The notes: generated by a model not told the origin, from the sequence alone. A stretch of 18,483 nucleotides of DNA from CAG-882 sp050874385 (GCA_050874385.1 JBNMKO010000067.1:1-18483); one strand, 5' to 3'. Numbered from the stretch's first letter, positions 1-6,339 are shown. Numbers and translations are program-made.

Positions 1-327
1 ACTAACCCTACAAGATTCCAGCATCCGGTTGCAGGTACTTACAAGAAGGAGAGACTTGAGGCAGGCAAGAAGTACTTCTCAGTTGCTTCAGGCGGTGGTA
101 CAGGCCGTACACTTCACCCAGATAACATGGCAGCAGGTCCTGCTTCCTACGGTATGACAGATACTATGGGACGTATGCACTCAGACGCTCAGTTCGCAGG
201 TTCTTCATCAGTTCCAGCTCACGTTGAGATGATGGGTCTTATCGGAATGGGTAACAACCCTATGGTTGGTGCTACTGTTGCTGTTGCAGTTGCTATTCAG
301 GAAGCAGCGGAGAACGGTAAGTTCTAA
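1..327 (+). CDS. GGGtGRT-family protein, 3' part (host gene)
   Basis: The frame is open from base 1 to a TAA at 325-327 and gives the last 108 residues of a protein whose start lies left of the window. It contains the signature GGGTGRT (about 32 residues in), then a Gly/Ala/Met-rich stretch with GMGNNPMVGATVAVA near the C-terminus. This matches my memory of the Pfam family named after the GGGtGRT motif: proteins of roughly 330 residues, common in Clostridia, function unknown. It is the chromosomal neighbour of the prophage. The frame ends normally and a strong terminator follows, so integration apparently did not destroy the gene. No function should be assigned. Confidence 0.85.
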   Translation, partial: TNPTRFQHPVAGTYKKERLEAGKKYFSVASGGGTGRTLHPDNMAAGPASYGMTDTMGRMHSDAQFAGSSSVPAHVEMMGLIGMGNNPMVGATVAVAVAIQEAAENGKF

Positions 328-384
328 TATTGCCCGATTTTAAAGGGTTTGAGTTGGTGTGGGAAGCTATGAAAAAAGGTGTGT

Positions 385-438
385 AAGACACACACAATAC
401 ACGCGCAAGACACACAGACAAGACACACGCAAGACACA
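385..438. repeat. Four direct copies of AAGACACAC between host gene and integrase
   Basis: AAGACACAC occurs at 385-393, 407-415 and 420-428, with a fourth copy AAGACACA at 431-438. The steps are 22, 13 and 11 bases. The first copy is preceded by GTGTGT and can form a small hairpin with it. Short direct repeats beside an integrase gene are where arm-type integrase sites would be expected, and the left attachment site should lie in this interval. The role is inferred. The attL core cannot be fixed without the right end of the element. Confidence 0.5.
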
Positions 439-448
439 GATATGTTTT

Positions 449-480
449 AAGCCCAAGGGATTTTCCCTTGGGCTTTTTCT
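449..480 (+). terminator. Intrinsic terminator after the GGGtGRT gene
   Basis: The 12-bp perfect stem is AAGCCCAAGGGA (449-460) with TCCCTTGGGCTT (464-475), loop TTT, followed by a T-rich run on the plus strand. It ends plus-strand transcription from the host gene. The minus-strand side lacks a T run, so it is less convincing as the integrase terminator although it lies just past the integrase stop. Confidence 0.85.
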
Positions 481-481
481 T

Positions 482-1543
482 TTAGTGCTGTATCTTATTA
501 AATTCGTTACTTAACTGTTCTATGGTTCTATGTGTGTACACTTTTTCAGTGACATCATCAATTTCATGCCCAACTATCAACTTCAATATGTATTCATCAA
601 ATCCAGCGGCTTTAGCCCACGTTATGAAGGTGTGGCGTGTATCGTGTGGCTTATGAGTCATGTTGAAGCGCAGCATAACTTTATTAAAACGTCCGCGATA
701 CTTATCATAAGTCAAGTGTGTGCCCTGTTGCCCGTTTTCGTCATTAAAGAGATATGAGCTTTTCATGGCAACAGCCTTGTCATAGTTCTGTTTGACAAGC
801 TCACGGATGCGAGGGTGAATAGGGATTGTTCTGTTACGCCCGGCATCTGACTTAATTCCACCTGTGAAGGTCCATGAGTTAAAGTCAATATCTTCTATTT
901 GCAATATGGCGAGTTCAGTTGGTCGCCAGCCGCTGTATATGGCTATCAGAACCATGTCGACAAATGGAAATGCGAGATTATCCCATAGTGTCTGCATCTC
1001 CGCATCCGAAAATGGAATACGGACAATCTGAGTTCCCTCGTCTTTTACGGAGTCACATAGGGCGGCGTAATCTTTATCAACAATATCAAATTTTAAGCAG
1101 TACTTATACATCATGTTATATAATGATTTCATACGCTGTTTGGTAGCGTTACCAATGTCCGCATCAGCGATTGTACCTTCCATGTGGTTGGGACGGATGT
1201 CGCGCATCCTCATGTCATGGAGTGGTGCGGAGTGATTGTATGCGCATTTCCATGTTCGCTGTGAGCTTGGTTCAATTGTTTTAAAATGTGCCTCGGACCA
1301 TTTCTCATATACTTCGGAAAAAGTAATTGACTTGGTTTCGATATCGTAAGGATTTTGATTATAATTAGCAAGTGCTTCAATAGCCTCCTTGCGTGTTGTA
1401 TAATATCCAACAGTGGCGTAAGTTTGTTTCGTTTTTCCTGTTTCGGTGTCAATAGACCAGCTCTTGGTGATGCGAACTCGCCACGGCTTGCGCCTATTGC
1501 CGCTAAGCTTGCTTATTCCACCATATCCATTAGGGTTTCTCAT
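482..1543 (-). CDS. int: Tyrosine-type site-specific integrase (phage)
   Basis: A 353-residue phage integrase that would catalyse integration and excision at the adjacent att site. All catalytic residues are visible: Arg207 in SGWRPTEL, Lys231 in GGIKSDAGRNR, His300 and Arg303 in HDTRH, His326 in GHEIDD, and Tyr336 in VYTH. Residues about 20-65 look like an arm-binding AP2-type N-terminal domain and about 72-160 the SAM-like core-binding domain. I chose the ATG at 1541-1543 because GGAAGGAG lies about ten bases upstream. An ATG seven codons further upstream sits before that ribosome site. Length is normal and nothing looks broken. It is the first gene after the host boundary and reads toward it. 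Confidence 0.95.
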   Translation of the reverse strand: MRNPNGYGGISKLSGNRRKPWRVRITKSWSIDTETGKTKQTYATVGYYTTRKEAIEALANYNQNPYDIETKSITFSEVYEKWSEAHFKTIEPSSQRTWKCAYNHSAPLHDMRMRDIRPNHMEGTIADADIGNATKQRMKSLYNMMYKYCLKFDIVDKDYAALCDSVKDEGTQIVRIPFSDAEMQTLWDNLAFPFVDMVLIAIYSGWRPTELAILQIEDIDFNSWTFTGGIKSDAGRNRTIPIHPRIRELVKQNYDKAVAMKSSYLFNDENGQQGTHLTYDKYRGRFNKVMLRFNMTHKPHDTRHTFITWAKAAGFDEYILKLIVGHEIDDVTEKVYTHRTIEQLSNEFNKIQH

Positions 1544-1585
1544 AATAAAAAACACTCCTTCCATTAAAAAATAGGTGCATTTAAT

Positions 1586-1640
1586 AAAGGGGTGTGATAT
1601 AATAATTTTGTGGAATTATTTTGGGATATCACATCCCTTT
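1586..1640. repeat. Long inverted repeat with an embedded extended -10 element
   Basis: The arm AAAGGGGTGTGATAT (1586-1600) pairs with ATATCACATCCCTTT (1626-1640), 14 of 15 Watson-Crick with one G-T. Inside it AATAATT (1601-1607) pairs with AATTATT (1614-1620). The left arm contains TGATATAAT (1595-1603), a good extended -10 on the plus strand. No good -35 is seen. The palindrome sits upstream of int and could be an operator or excisionase site, or simply part of the RNA described next. Confidence 0.6.
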
Positions 1641-1678
1641 GAAGCTTGTCTGTTGGGGAACAGATGGGCTTCTTTTTT
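1610..1678 (+). ncRNA. Candidate small RNA upstream of int
   Basis: With the extended -10 at 1595-1603, transcription would begin near 1610 and end at a strong terminator: GAAGCTTGTCTGTT (1641-1654) pairs fully with AACAGATGGGCTTC (1659-1672), including three G-U pairs, loop GGGG, then TTTTTT (1673-1678). A second small hairpin, GGGAT/ATCCC, lies at 1623-1636. There is no open frame with a ribosome site in the roughly 70 bases. It runs opposite to int and covers its upstream region, so it could affect int expression. The RNA is inferred from promoter plus terminator only. Confidence 0.45.
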
Positions 1679-1704
1679 ATTTAAATTGTTTTTGATATGC
1701 CAAG

Positions 1705-1803
1705 TCAGTTCTCACTGAATATCAGCAGATAGCCGTTAAATTCAAGATATGAACCATACTTGAAGTTGAGTAAATCTTCATAACTATGTGTTATTTCAAT
1801 TCA
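1705..1803 (-). pseudogene. Possible C-terminal remnant of a lost gene
   Basis: Between int and the Thr-rich gene the minus strand carries 31 sense codons bounded by TGA codons (1801-1803 and 1705-1707). The translation includes SYEDLLNFKYGSYLEF, which looks protein-like. There is no start codon or ribosome site, so if real it is a decayed fragment. A chance open stretch of this length is entirely possible in AT-rich DNA. Otherwise the 1679-1806 gap holds nothing I recognise. Confidence 0.2.
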
Positions 1804-1806
1804 AAA

Positions 1807-2436
1807 TTATTTATAACATTTTCCACATGGCTCAAGTTCTAACGTATTAACTGCCTCATTCTTTGTTACCTGCCTAGCGTTATCAGGGTTCATAGGATAG
1901 CAGTTATTTTTAGAGTGGTACTTCTTGCCTGTTTCAGACACCCATACTAATTCATCGCCAGCATTAACAGTAGTTGTCTGTTCAGTGACAGGTGGTTGCG
2001 TGACCGCTTCGGTTGTAGTGGTGATTTCTGTTGTGGTTTCAAGTATTGCTTGTGTGGTAGCTTCTACAGGAGGAGTAGTTTCTGTGGCAGAGGTTTCCTC
2101 TACAGTTGTTTCTGATGTAGCAGCTTCCGTGGTAGCCGTTTCTGCTGTAGTTGTCTCTACTGTGGTGGTTTCTGTGGTGGTAATTTCCACCGTGGTTGTC
2201 TCAATAGTTGATGTTTCAGTGTTCTCCTCAGTTGTTTTGTTTTCGACAACTTTGGTACTTGTAGTTTCTTCCATGGTAGCTTCTGTGGTTGTTTTATAAG
2301 CAAGAGAAGAGGTGTCTGGTTGCTCAGAGTTTCCATTTCCGCCACCTATAATGCCTAGAACACATACAGCGCCGATGACACCAGCTATAACTTTTGCATT
2401 AGGTTTTTTCTTTGGTTCTTTTGATTTCGTCTTCAT
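1807..2436 (-). CDS. Membrane-anchored Thr/Glu-rich protein with Cys-rich C-terminal domain
   Basis: The 209 residues read as a Lys-rich cytoplasmic start (1-15), one membrane span (about 16-34, VIAGVIGAVCVLGIIGG), a low-complexity stalk of Thr, Glu and Ser (about 45-155, many TTE/TTTVE units), and a C-terminal domain from about 160 with GKKYHSKNNCYPM and EPCGKCYK. That tail resembles the small Cys/His domain (KYH...C...M-P...PC..C) found at the end of several secreted nucleases and surface proteins of Firmicutes, where it is thought to bind metal. The predicted topology puts stalk and domain outside the cell. AGGAG lies 8 bases before the ATG. It may be expressed from the prophage as a lysogenic-conversion surface protein. 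No lipobox is seen. Function unknown. Confidence 0.75.
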   Translation of the reverse strand: MKTKSKEPKKKPNAKVIAGVIGAVCVLGIIGGGNGNSEQPDTSSLAYKTTTEATMEETTSTKVVENKTTEENTETSTIETTTVEITTTETTTVETTTAETATTEAATSETTVEETSATETTPPVEATTQAILETTTEITTTTEAVTQPPVTEQTTTVNAGDELVWVSETGKKYHSKNNCYPMNPDNARQVTKNEAVNTLELEPCGKCYK

Positions 2437-2471
2437 AATATGTACTCCTATGATTAAAAATTGTAACTTTC

Positions 2472-2582
2472 CTTAATGGCATCGTTTGATTTAATCTACT
2501 TTTGGCAGCATCGAGATTTAGATGAGCTGCATGTGTGTAGATAGGTTTGTCATCAGACGATTTGTTTACTCGTGCCATTAAG
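2472..2582. repeat. Nested palindrome of about 111 bp (possible structured RNA or MITE-like element)
   Basis: Four pairs of arms nest in order: CTTAATGGCA (2472-2481) with TGCCATTAAG (2573-2582); ATCGTTTGAT (2481-2490) with ATCAGACGAT (2552-2561), one mismatch; ATCTAC (2494-2499) with GTAGAT (2537-2542); and GCAGCATC (2505-2512) with GATGAGCTGC (2521-2530), two-base bulge. The right side overlaps the end of the XRE gene at 2553, and the rest fills the gap before the Thr-rich gene. It could fold in the mRNA between the two genes, or be a small inverted-repeat element that supplied the repressor's stop codon. Confidence 0.55.
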
Positions 2583-2930
2583 ATAGGCATTTTTAATGTG
2601 TTCTTTCACAGAGTCTCTTAATTGTTTTGGTAGAGATATGTATATATCTACTATCTGCTTATCAAGTTCATCAAGATTATACTGGGAACAGAGCTCATCT
2701 AAAATGGTTTGAGAAGAATTATTAAATACTGGTTCTTCTTCTGTTCTTAGCCATTTTTCGTTAACATTGAACTCTCGACAAATTGATTTGGTCATCTGTT
2801 CTGTGAGGTTATTAATTCCATTTTCTATACGACTCACAGTTTGTTTGGTAACACCTAATTTTTCGCCGAATTTATCAAGTGTCAATCCCATTGATTTACG
2901 GATTTTTTTAACGCGTTCTCCTTGTGTCAT
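2553..2930 (-). CDS. XRE/Cro-CI family repressor (paralogue 1)
   Basis: A helix-turn-helix protein of 125 residues. The HTH is in the first 60 residues (GLTLDKFGEKLGVTKQTVSR), followed by IENGINNLTEQMTKSICREF and NEKWLRT, and a C-terminal helical part. The same framework occurs in the two XRE genes at 5785-6735, so the three are paralogues with different recognition helices. I prefer the ATG at 2928-2930, with AGGTGA about 8 bases upstream. A GTG at 2940-2942 would add four residues but overlaps that site. A good promoter lies upstream. It is divergent from the CRISPR array. Likely a transcriptional repressor, but its operator is not identified. Confidence 0.9.
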   Translation of the reverse strand: MTQGERVKKIRKSMGLTLDKFGEKLGVTKQTVSRIENGINNLTEQMTKSICREFNVNEKWLRTEEEPVFNNSSQTILDELCSQYNLDELDKQIVDIYISLPKQLRDSVKEHIKNAYLNGTSKQIV

Positions 2931-2957
2931 TTTCTTAGTCACCTGCCTTTCAACTGT

Positions 2958-2986
2958 AGAATATCACGCATTGTATAAAACGTCAA
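2958..2986 (-). promoter_or_regulatory. Promoter of XRE paralogue 1
   Basis: On the minus strand TTGACG (2986-2981) is followed after 17 bases by TATTCT (2963-2958), a near-consensus sigma-A promoter 28 bases before the chosen start codon. Confidence 0.75.
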
Positions 2987-3052
2987 TATAAAAAGTTTCA
3001 GTAAGTGACAAATGGCGTTAGTAAAAGCAACTCATGTGTAAATATACGGAAT

Positions 3053-3092
3053 GGAAGGAGGTCTAAAAATGGTATTCCCAATTATTGCTTGA
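3053..3092 (+). other. Strong ribosome site and 7-codon mini-ORF running into CRISPR repeat 1
   Basis: GGAAGGAGGT (3053-3062) precedes ATG (3069-3071) by 6 bases, and the frame reads MVFPIIA then TGA at 3090-3092, inside the first, degenerate CRISPR repeat. A ribosome site of this quality is unexpected in front of a CRISPR array. The simplest inference is that it once served a gene divergent from the repressor whose body was replaced when the array arrived. Confidence 0.45.
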
Positions 3093-3423
3093 TATGGTAT
3101 AATAGATGCGAATGAGAAGATGGCAGGCTATGAGTTGTTGTTCCCGGTTATTGCTTGGTATAGTATAATCGACCAGTTACGAACTAGGCCCTGGAATGGG
3201 TTGTTGTTCTCGGTTATTGCTTGGTATAGTATAATCAAGCAGGCAATGAACCTGGTAAGCCACGGGTTGTTGTTCTCGGTTATTGCTTGGTATAGTATAA
3301 TACAGCAGCGTATAAGAAGCTTGCGGCTGGAGTTGTTGTTTCAGGTTATCGTTTGGTGAAGGCTATAAGGAATACGATGAGTTGTATGTTGTTGTTCCCG
3401 GTTATCATTTGATATGGTATAAT
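3068..3423 (+). CRISPR. Orphan type II-like CRISPR array, 6 repeats and 5 spacers, no cas genes
   Basis: The 36-nt repeats are at 3068-3103, 3134-3169, 3200-3235, 3266-3301, 3332-3367 and 3388-3423. Repeats 2, 3 and 4 are the same apart from one base (GTTGTTGTT start, CTTGGTATAG then TATAAT end). Repeat 1 has a diverged 5' half, repeat 6 differs in its 3' half, and repeat 5 lacks the last 10 or so bases. Spacers 1-4 are all exactly 30 nt (3104-3133, 3170-3199, 3236-3265, 3302-3331). Spacer 5 is about 31 nt if repeat 5 is taken as shortened (3357-3387). The 36/30 geometry and the GTTGT...ATAAT ends are those of type II repeats, especially II-C, in which the repeat end can act as a promoter. 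No cas gene or tracrRNA anti-repeat is in the window. If active it must borrow host Cas9 and tracrRNA. A terminator follows directly. Confidence 0.9.
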
Positions 3424-3433
3424 CTAGGAAATG

Positions 3434-3473
3434 AAAAATCCCCATGTTTACATATGTTCATGGGGATTTTTTC
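3434..3473 (+). terminator. Terminator closing the CRISPR array
   Basis: AAAAATCCCCATG (3434-3446) pairs with CATGGGGATTTTT (3459-3471) and runs into Ts. It begins 11 bases after the last repeat, so array transcripts would end here. The stem is AT-flanked on both sides and may act in both directions. Confidence 0.85.
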
Positions 3474-3549
3474 TGTAAAAAAATGCGTTAAAAATCTCTT
3501 TTTAAGATGTAAAATACATTTTTTGAAAAATATTAAAGACTATAATAAG

Positions 3550-3580
3550 AAGCAGATGTGGTATTTACATCTGCTTTTTA
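3550..3580 (+). terminator. Second plus-strand terminator
   Basis: AAGCAGATGT (3550-3559) pairs with ACATCTGCTT (3567-3576), followed by TTTT. It lies about 75 bases after the array terminator. The AT-rich stretch between them (3474-3549) shows no open frame with a ribosome site. Confidence 0.75.
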
Positions 3581-3587
3581 TGTACTG

Positions 3588-3615
3588 AAAAAGAGGATAC
3601 AATCGCATCCTCTTT
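3588..3615 (-). terminator. Terminator of the Mrr-domain gene
   Basis: On the minus strand AAAGAGGAT (3615-3607) pairs with ATCCTCTTT (3598-3590), followed by further Ts. The stem starts at the stop codon (3615-3617). Confidence 0.8.
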
Positions 3616-5672
3616 CAAATACTCGTTTGATATGTTGTATTGCTTTTGGGGTTATTTGCATTTTGGACTAGTTTATTTAGAAAATTTCTATTCCATAGCT
3701 TAACTTTTAAAGAATTAGCATCTTCGATAGCTTGAGGTGTGAAGTATTGATTTGTTAAAACAACGGCAATATCTTTTCCGTATATAAGCTTTCCGGAAGA
3801 TGCTTGTTGTACAGCTTTATTTCCTACGTTAGAGGAATAGCGCTTACATTGAATAGCGTAGGTAATAGTGTCTTTCTCTGCCAATATGTCTACACCGTGG
3901 TCGCCGCTGCCTTGAGTCACTTCTACATTTATAAATCCATTTTTTCTAAGTATGTCAGCACAAAAATGTTCAAATTCAATTCCACTCATATTATCATAAT
4001 TTATAGAAGTGTCATTAGAATTTTCATATGGAGCATCATCACTATTTATGGTCGTTGTCGCAAGTAGATGGTTAAATTCATCTAGTGACATTAATATTCT
4101 CCTAGGATGGCGCTTGCGTTCTGGACCAATAACACCGTATTTTTCAAGCGTATCAGCTATGGAGCAGGCAGAGAAAAATGATATATTAAACTCATTCTGT
4201 ATCATTTGAACAGTAATTTCATTTTTTGAAATTGCGTATTTTCCAACATTTTCAAATGTAGCATCAGGAAAAGTGATATGGGTATTGTTATATTCATCCT
4301 CTAAATTATCACGATTACGGACATAATGCAGACATGATGAAATGAAATTAAGGTCATTATTGTAAGTACGAGAATTAGAATCATGATTTTTCATATGTAG
4401 CTCATCAGGAACAGATATCTTATCAAGTACTTCTGGTGAGTGCATTATAACATCAGTGTTTGGTTCGTCAAGTGCATCAATATCTGCATGAGGAACTTCA
4501 GGGCATTGATATGCGGTATGTATATCATTCGTGCTCTGCATAAGTGGGGAAACATCTTTAGGGCTGTCATCAAAATGTTCCTTTGGAATTTCAGAAGTCA
4601 CTTGGACAGTTTCTTCGTTAATATTGCCGGCACTTGTGACGCTTAGAGCATCTTCGCCAGCAATGAAATCCCCGGCGGATGGAGAGTTAGTTTGCAAATC
4701 TTCAATGGTTGTCAGAATTGAAGGCATAATATTATTAGGGATATCGACAAGATGCTCATCTGAAATTCGAGAATCTATTTCAGTAGTTTCTTCGTTAATG
4801 GTACTAGCATTTGAGTCGCTTGGAACATCTGTAACAACATTAAAATCCTCGGCGGCTGGAGAGCTGGTTTGCACATCATCAATGGTTGTCAGAGTTGAAG
4901 GCATAACATTATTAGGGATATTGTCAAGGAGTTCCTCTGGAATTTCAGAAGTCACTTGAGAGTTTTCTTCGTTAATGTTTTCGGCACTTGGGTCTCTTAG
5001 AGCATCTGTGTCAGCAATAAAATCCTCGGCGGCTGGAGAGTTAGTTTGCAAATCCTCAATGTTTGTCAGAGTTGGAGGCATAATATTATTAGGGATATTG
5101 TCAAGGTGTTCCTCTGGAATTTCAAAAGTCACTTGAATGGTTTCTTTGTTAATGTTGTCAGCATTTACGTCGCTTGGAGTGTCCGAAACAGTATTAGAAT
5201 CTTCATTGTTGATATCAGTACTTATCTCATCAGAAATATCTTCCGTTACGGCAATTTCTAAAGCTGTAGTATCGGCGGTATCATGTTTCCTATCAATGGC
5301 ACGAAAAATAAGACTTGCTATTATGATAGATATAACAAGTATAAAAATAAATAATATTGATACAGCGATGTATTGTAGTACAGTTACGCAAGAATTAAAA
5401 ATTAAGCCCATCAACACTATATTAAATGTTAGGATTGATATGTACATAACTCGGCTGATAATGATAGAACGTCTATAACAATATGAAATAAGTTCTTTTA
5501 TTCGGTATGCTAAGGAACGAAGCTTGAGGGGATGTTTTGAAAAGAAATAAATAAAATTATCTACCACATATTCAAGTAAGCGTGATAAACCAGTAAATAG
5601 ATGCTTGTAAAATGTGAATAAGAGCAAAAAAGGTTCAATAAAAAGATAGTATAAAAATCCGTGTTTTTTCAT
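3615..5672 (-). CDS. Membrane-anchored Mrr-type restriction endonuclease with 59-residue repeats and FtsK-gamma-like domain
   Basis: A 685-residue protein. Residues 6-45 are hydrophobic, and two clear membrane spans lie at about 73-93 and 98-124. An acidic Ser/Thr/Asn-rich region (130-430) holds four 59-residue repeats starting at 173, 232, 291 and 350, each with IPxNxMPxxLTxIxDxQTxSPxA, the last decayed. Residues 475-535 (EITVQMIQNEFNISFFSACS, then KYGVIGP) resemble the FtsK-gamma winged helix that reads DNA. Residues 558-670 are an Mrr_cat fold: GSGDHGVDILA with Asp595, and QCK with Gln608 and Lys610, the D...QxK nuclease site. Known Mrr-family enzymes cut modified or foreign DNA. A membrane-tethered version that meets incoming phage DNA is an inference. 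Start: ATG 5670-5672 with AGGAG 8 bases upstream; own promoter and terminator. Confidence 0.85.
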   Translation of the reverse strand: MKKHGFLYYLFIEPFLLLFTFYKHLFTGLSRLLEYVVDNFIYFFSKHPLKLRSLAYRIKELISYCYRRSIIISRVMYISILTFNIVLMGLIFNSCVTVLQYIAVSILFIFILVISIIIASLIFRAIDRKHDTADTTALEIAVTEDISDEISTDINNEDSNTVSDTPSDVNADNINKETIQVTFEIPEEHLDNIPNNIMPPTLTNIEDLQTNSPAAEDFIADTDALRDPSAENINEENSQVTSEIPEELLDNIPNNVMPSTLTTIDDVQTSSPAAEDFNVVTDVPSDSNASTINEETTEIDSRISDEHLVDIPNNIMPSILTTIEDLQTNSPSAGDFIAGEDALSVTSAGNINEETVQVTSEIPKEHFDDSPKDVSPLMQSTNDIHTAYQCPEVPHADIDALDEPNTDVIMHSPEVLDKISVPDELHMKNHDSNSRTYNNDLNFISSCLHYVRNRDNLEDEYNNTHITFPDATFENVGKYAISKNEITVQMIQNEFNISFFSACSIADTLEKYGVIGPERKRHPRRILMSLDEFNHLLATTTINSDDAPYENSNDTSINYDNMSGIEFEHFCADILRKNGFINVEVTQGSGDHGVDILAEKDTITYAIQCKRYSSNVGNKAVQQASSGKLIYGKDIAVVLTNQYFTPQAIEDANSLKVKLWNRNFLNKLVQNANNPKSNTTYQTSI
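4460..5156 (-). repeat. Four 177-bp coding repeats in the Mrr-domain gene
   Basis: These encode residues about 173-405 of the membrane nuclease. Units begin at residues 173, 232, 291 and 350, an exact 59-codon period. The first three are clean and the fourth is degenerate. Exact periodicity at DNA level allows the linker to change length by recombination. Confidence 0.8.
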
Positions 5673-5709
5673 ACGAGCATCTCCTGTAAATATGTTTTGT
5701 ATAATGATT

Positions 5710-5738
5710 AATATACAGGACGTGAAGCTTTATGTCAA
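5710..5738 (-). promoter_or_regulatory. Promoter of the Mrr-domain gene
   Basis: On the minus strand TTGACA (5738-5733), 17 bases, TATATT (5715-5710). The T run of the preceding terminator merges into this -35 box, so the unit is insulated from the XRE operon upstream. Confidence 0.8.
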
Positions 5739-5769
5739 TAAAAAAGGCGGGTACAGTGTACCTGCCTTT
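5739..5769 (-). terminator. Terminator of the tandem XRE operon
   Basis: On the minus strand AAAGGCAGGTAC (5769-5758) pairs with GTACCCGCCTTT (5754-5743) with one mismatch, then TTTTTTATT. Confidence 0.75.
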
Positions 5770-5784
5770 AGAGCCACTATTTTG

Positions 5785-6336
5785 TTATCCGGCATTTTCT
5801 GTGTCTTTTATGGTACTCGAAGCAGTAGAGCTTGTGCTCGGCACAATACCTAAGCTCTTCTCATAAGCTGCCTCCGCAGCGGAGACTGAATCAGGGCTTG
5901 AAGTGTTCGGGATTTCAGCGGTGTGATGAGCATCTTCCGGTGGAGTGGAAGATGCTGGGGCAGCAGTTGTAAATATTTTTTTATTGAATAGATTTGCGAA
6001 GTTATTAATGATTGTATCTCGAATTTCGGGGTCAAGCTGGAAATATGTTTTTATAATCTCTATTTCAAGGTCAGTTGCACCTCGAGTTTTTAAAAAATCT
6101 TCAAGACAGAATGTGTCCTGCTTCTTAAATTGAACATCGGGACCACTTGCCCCCGTTCTTAACCATTCCTCATCAACATTAAATTCGCGGCAAATTGATT
6201 TGAACATCTGCTCTGTGACATTATTAACTCCGTTTTCAATTCTACTTATAGTCATTTTAGAAACACCGATACGTTCTCCGAATTTTTCAAGGGTTAAACC
6301 GAGTTTTTTCCTTAATTGTTTAATACGTTCATTCAA
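5785..6336 (-). CDS. XRE-family repressor with long C-terminal tail (paralogue 2)
   Basis: The 183 residues start with the HTH framework shared with its neighbour (RIKQLRKKLGLTLEKFGER, then IGVSKMTISRIENG and TEQMFKSICREFNVDEEWLRTG). After about 95 residues it becomes unique: a short helical domain, then a low-complexity tail rich in Ala, Ser, Thr, Pro and Glu (about 125-183). The start is ATG 6334-6336, because the preceding in-frame codon is a stop. Its ribosome site AAGGAGG lies in the last codons of the upstream XRE gene, so the two are translationally coupled. Probably a regulator of the lysogeny switch, or of the promoter of one of the cargo modules. Confidence 0.9.
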   Translation of the reverse strand: MNERIKQLRKKLGLTLEKFGERIGVSKMTISRIENGVNNVTEQMFKSICREFNVDEEWLRTGASGPDVQFKKQDTFCLEDFLKTRGATDLEIEIIKTYFQLDPEIRDTIINNFANLFNKKIFTTAAPASSTPPEDAHHTAEIPNTSSPDSVSAAEAAYEKSLGIVPSTSSTASSTIKDTENAG

Positions 6337-6339
6337 TAA

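Noticed and set aside
328..484. tRNA gene as the attachment site
   Set aside because: No cloverleaf or tRNA 3' end is visible at the host junction; integration is next to a protein gene.
1925..2299. 124-residue Val/Ser-rich plus-strand frame
   Set aside because: Antisense shadow of the Thr-rich low-complexity stalk.
2399..2590. 63-residue minus-strand frame between the XRE and Thr-rich genes
   Set aside because: It overlaps both genes, has no ribosome site, and is better explained by the nested palindrome.
3104..3387. Spacers targeting this same prophage
   Set aside because: Only short chance matches of about 9-12 bases were seen by eye; no real protospacer in the window.
3120..3588. Two plus-strand open frames, one giving a periodic protein
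   Set aside because: They run through the CRISPR array. The 66-base period is a multiple of three, so the repeats stay in frame and mimic a repeat protein. No ribosome site fits.
4531..5478. Plus-strand frames opposite the nuclease gene
   Set aside because: Antisense of the 59-residue repeats, with no ribosome sites.
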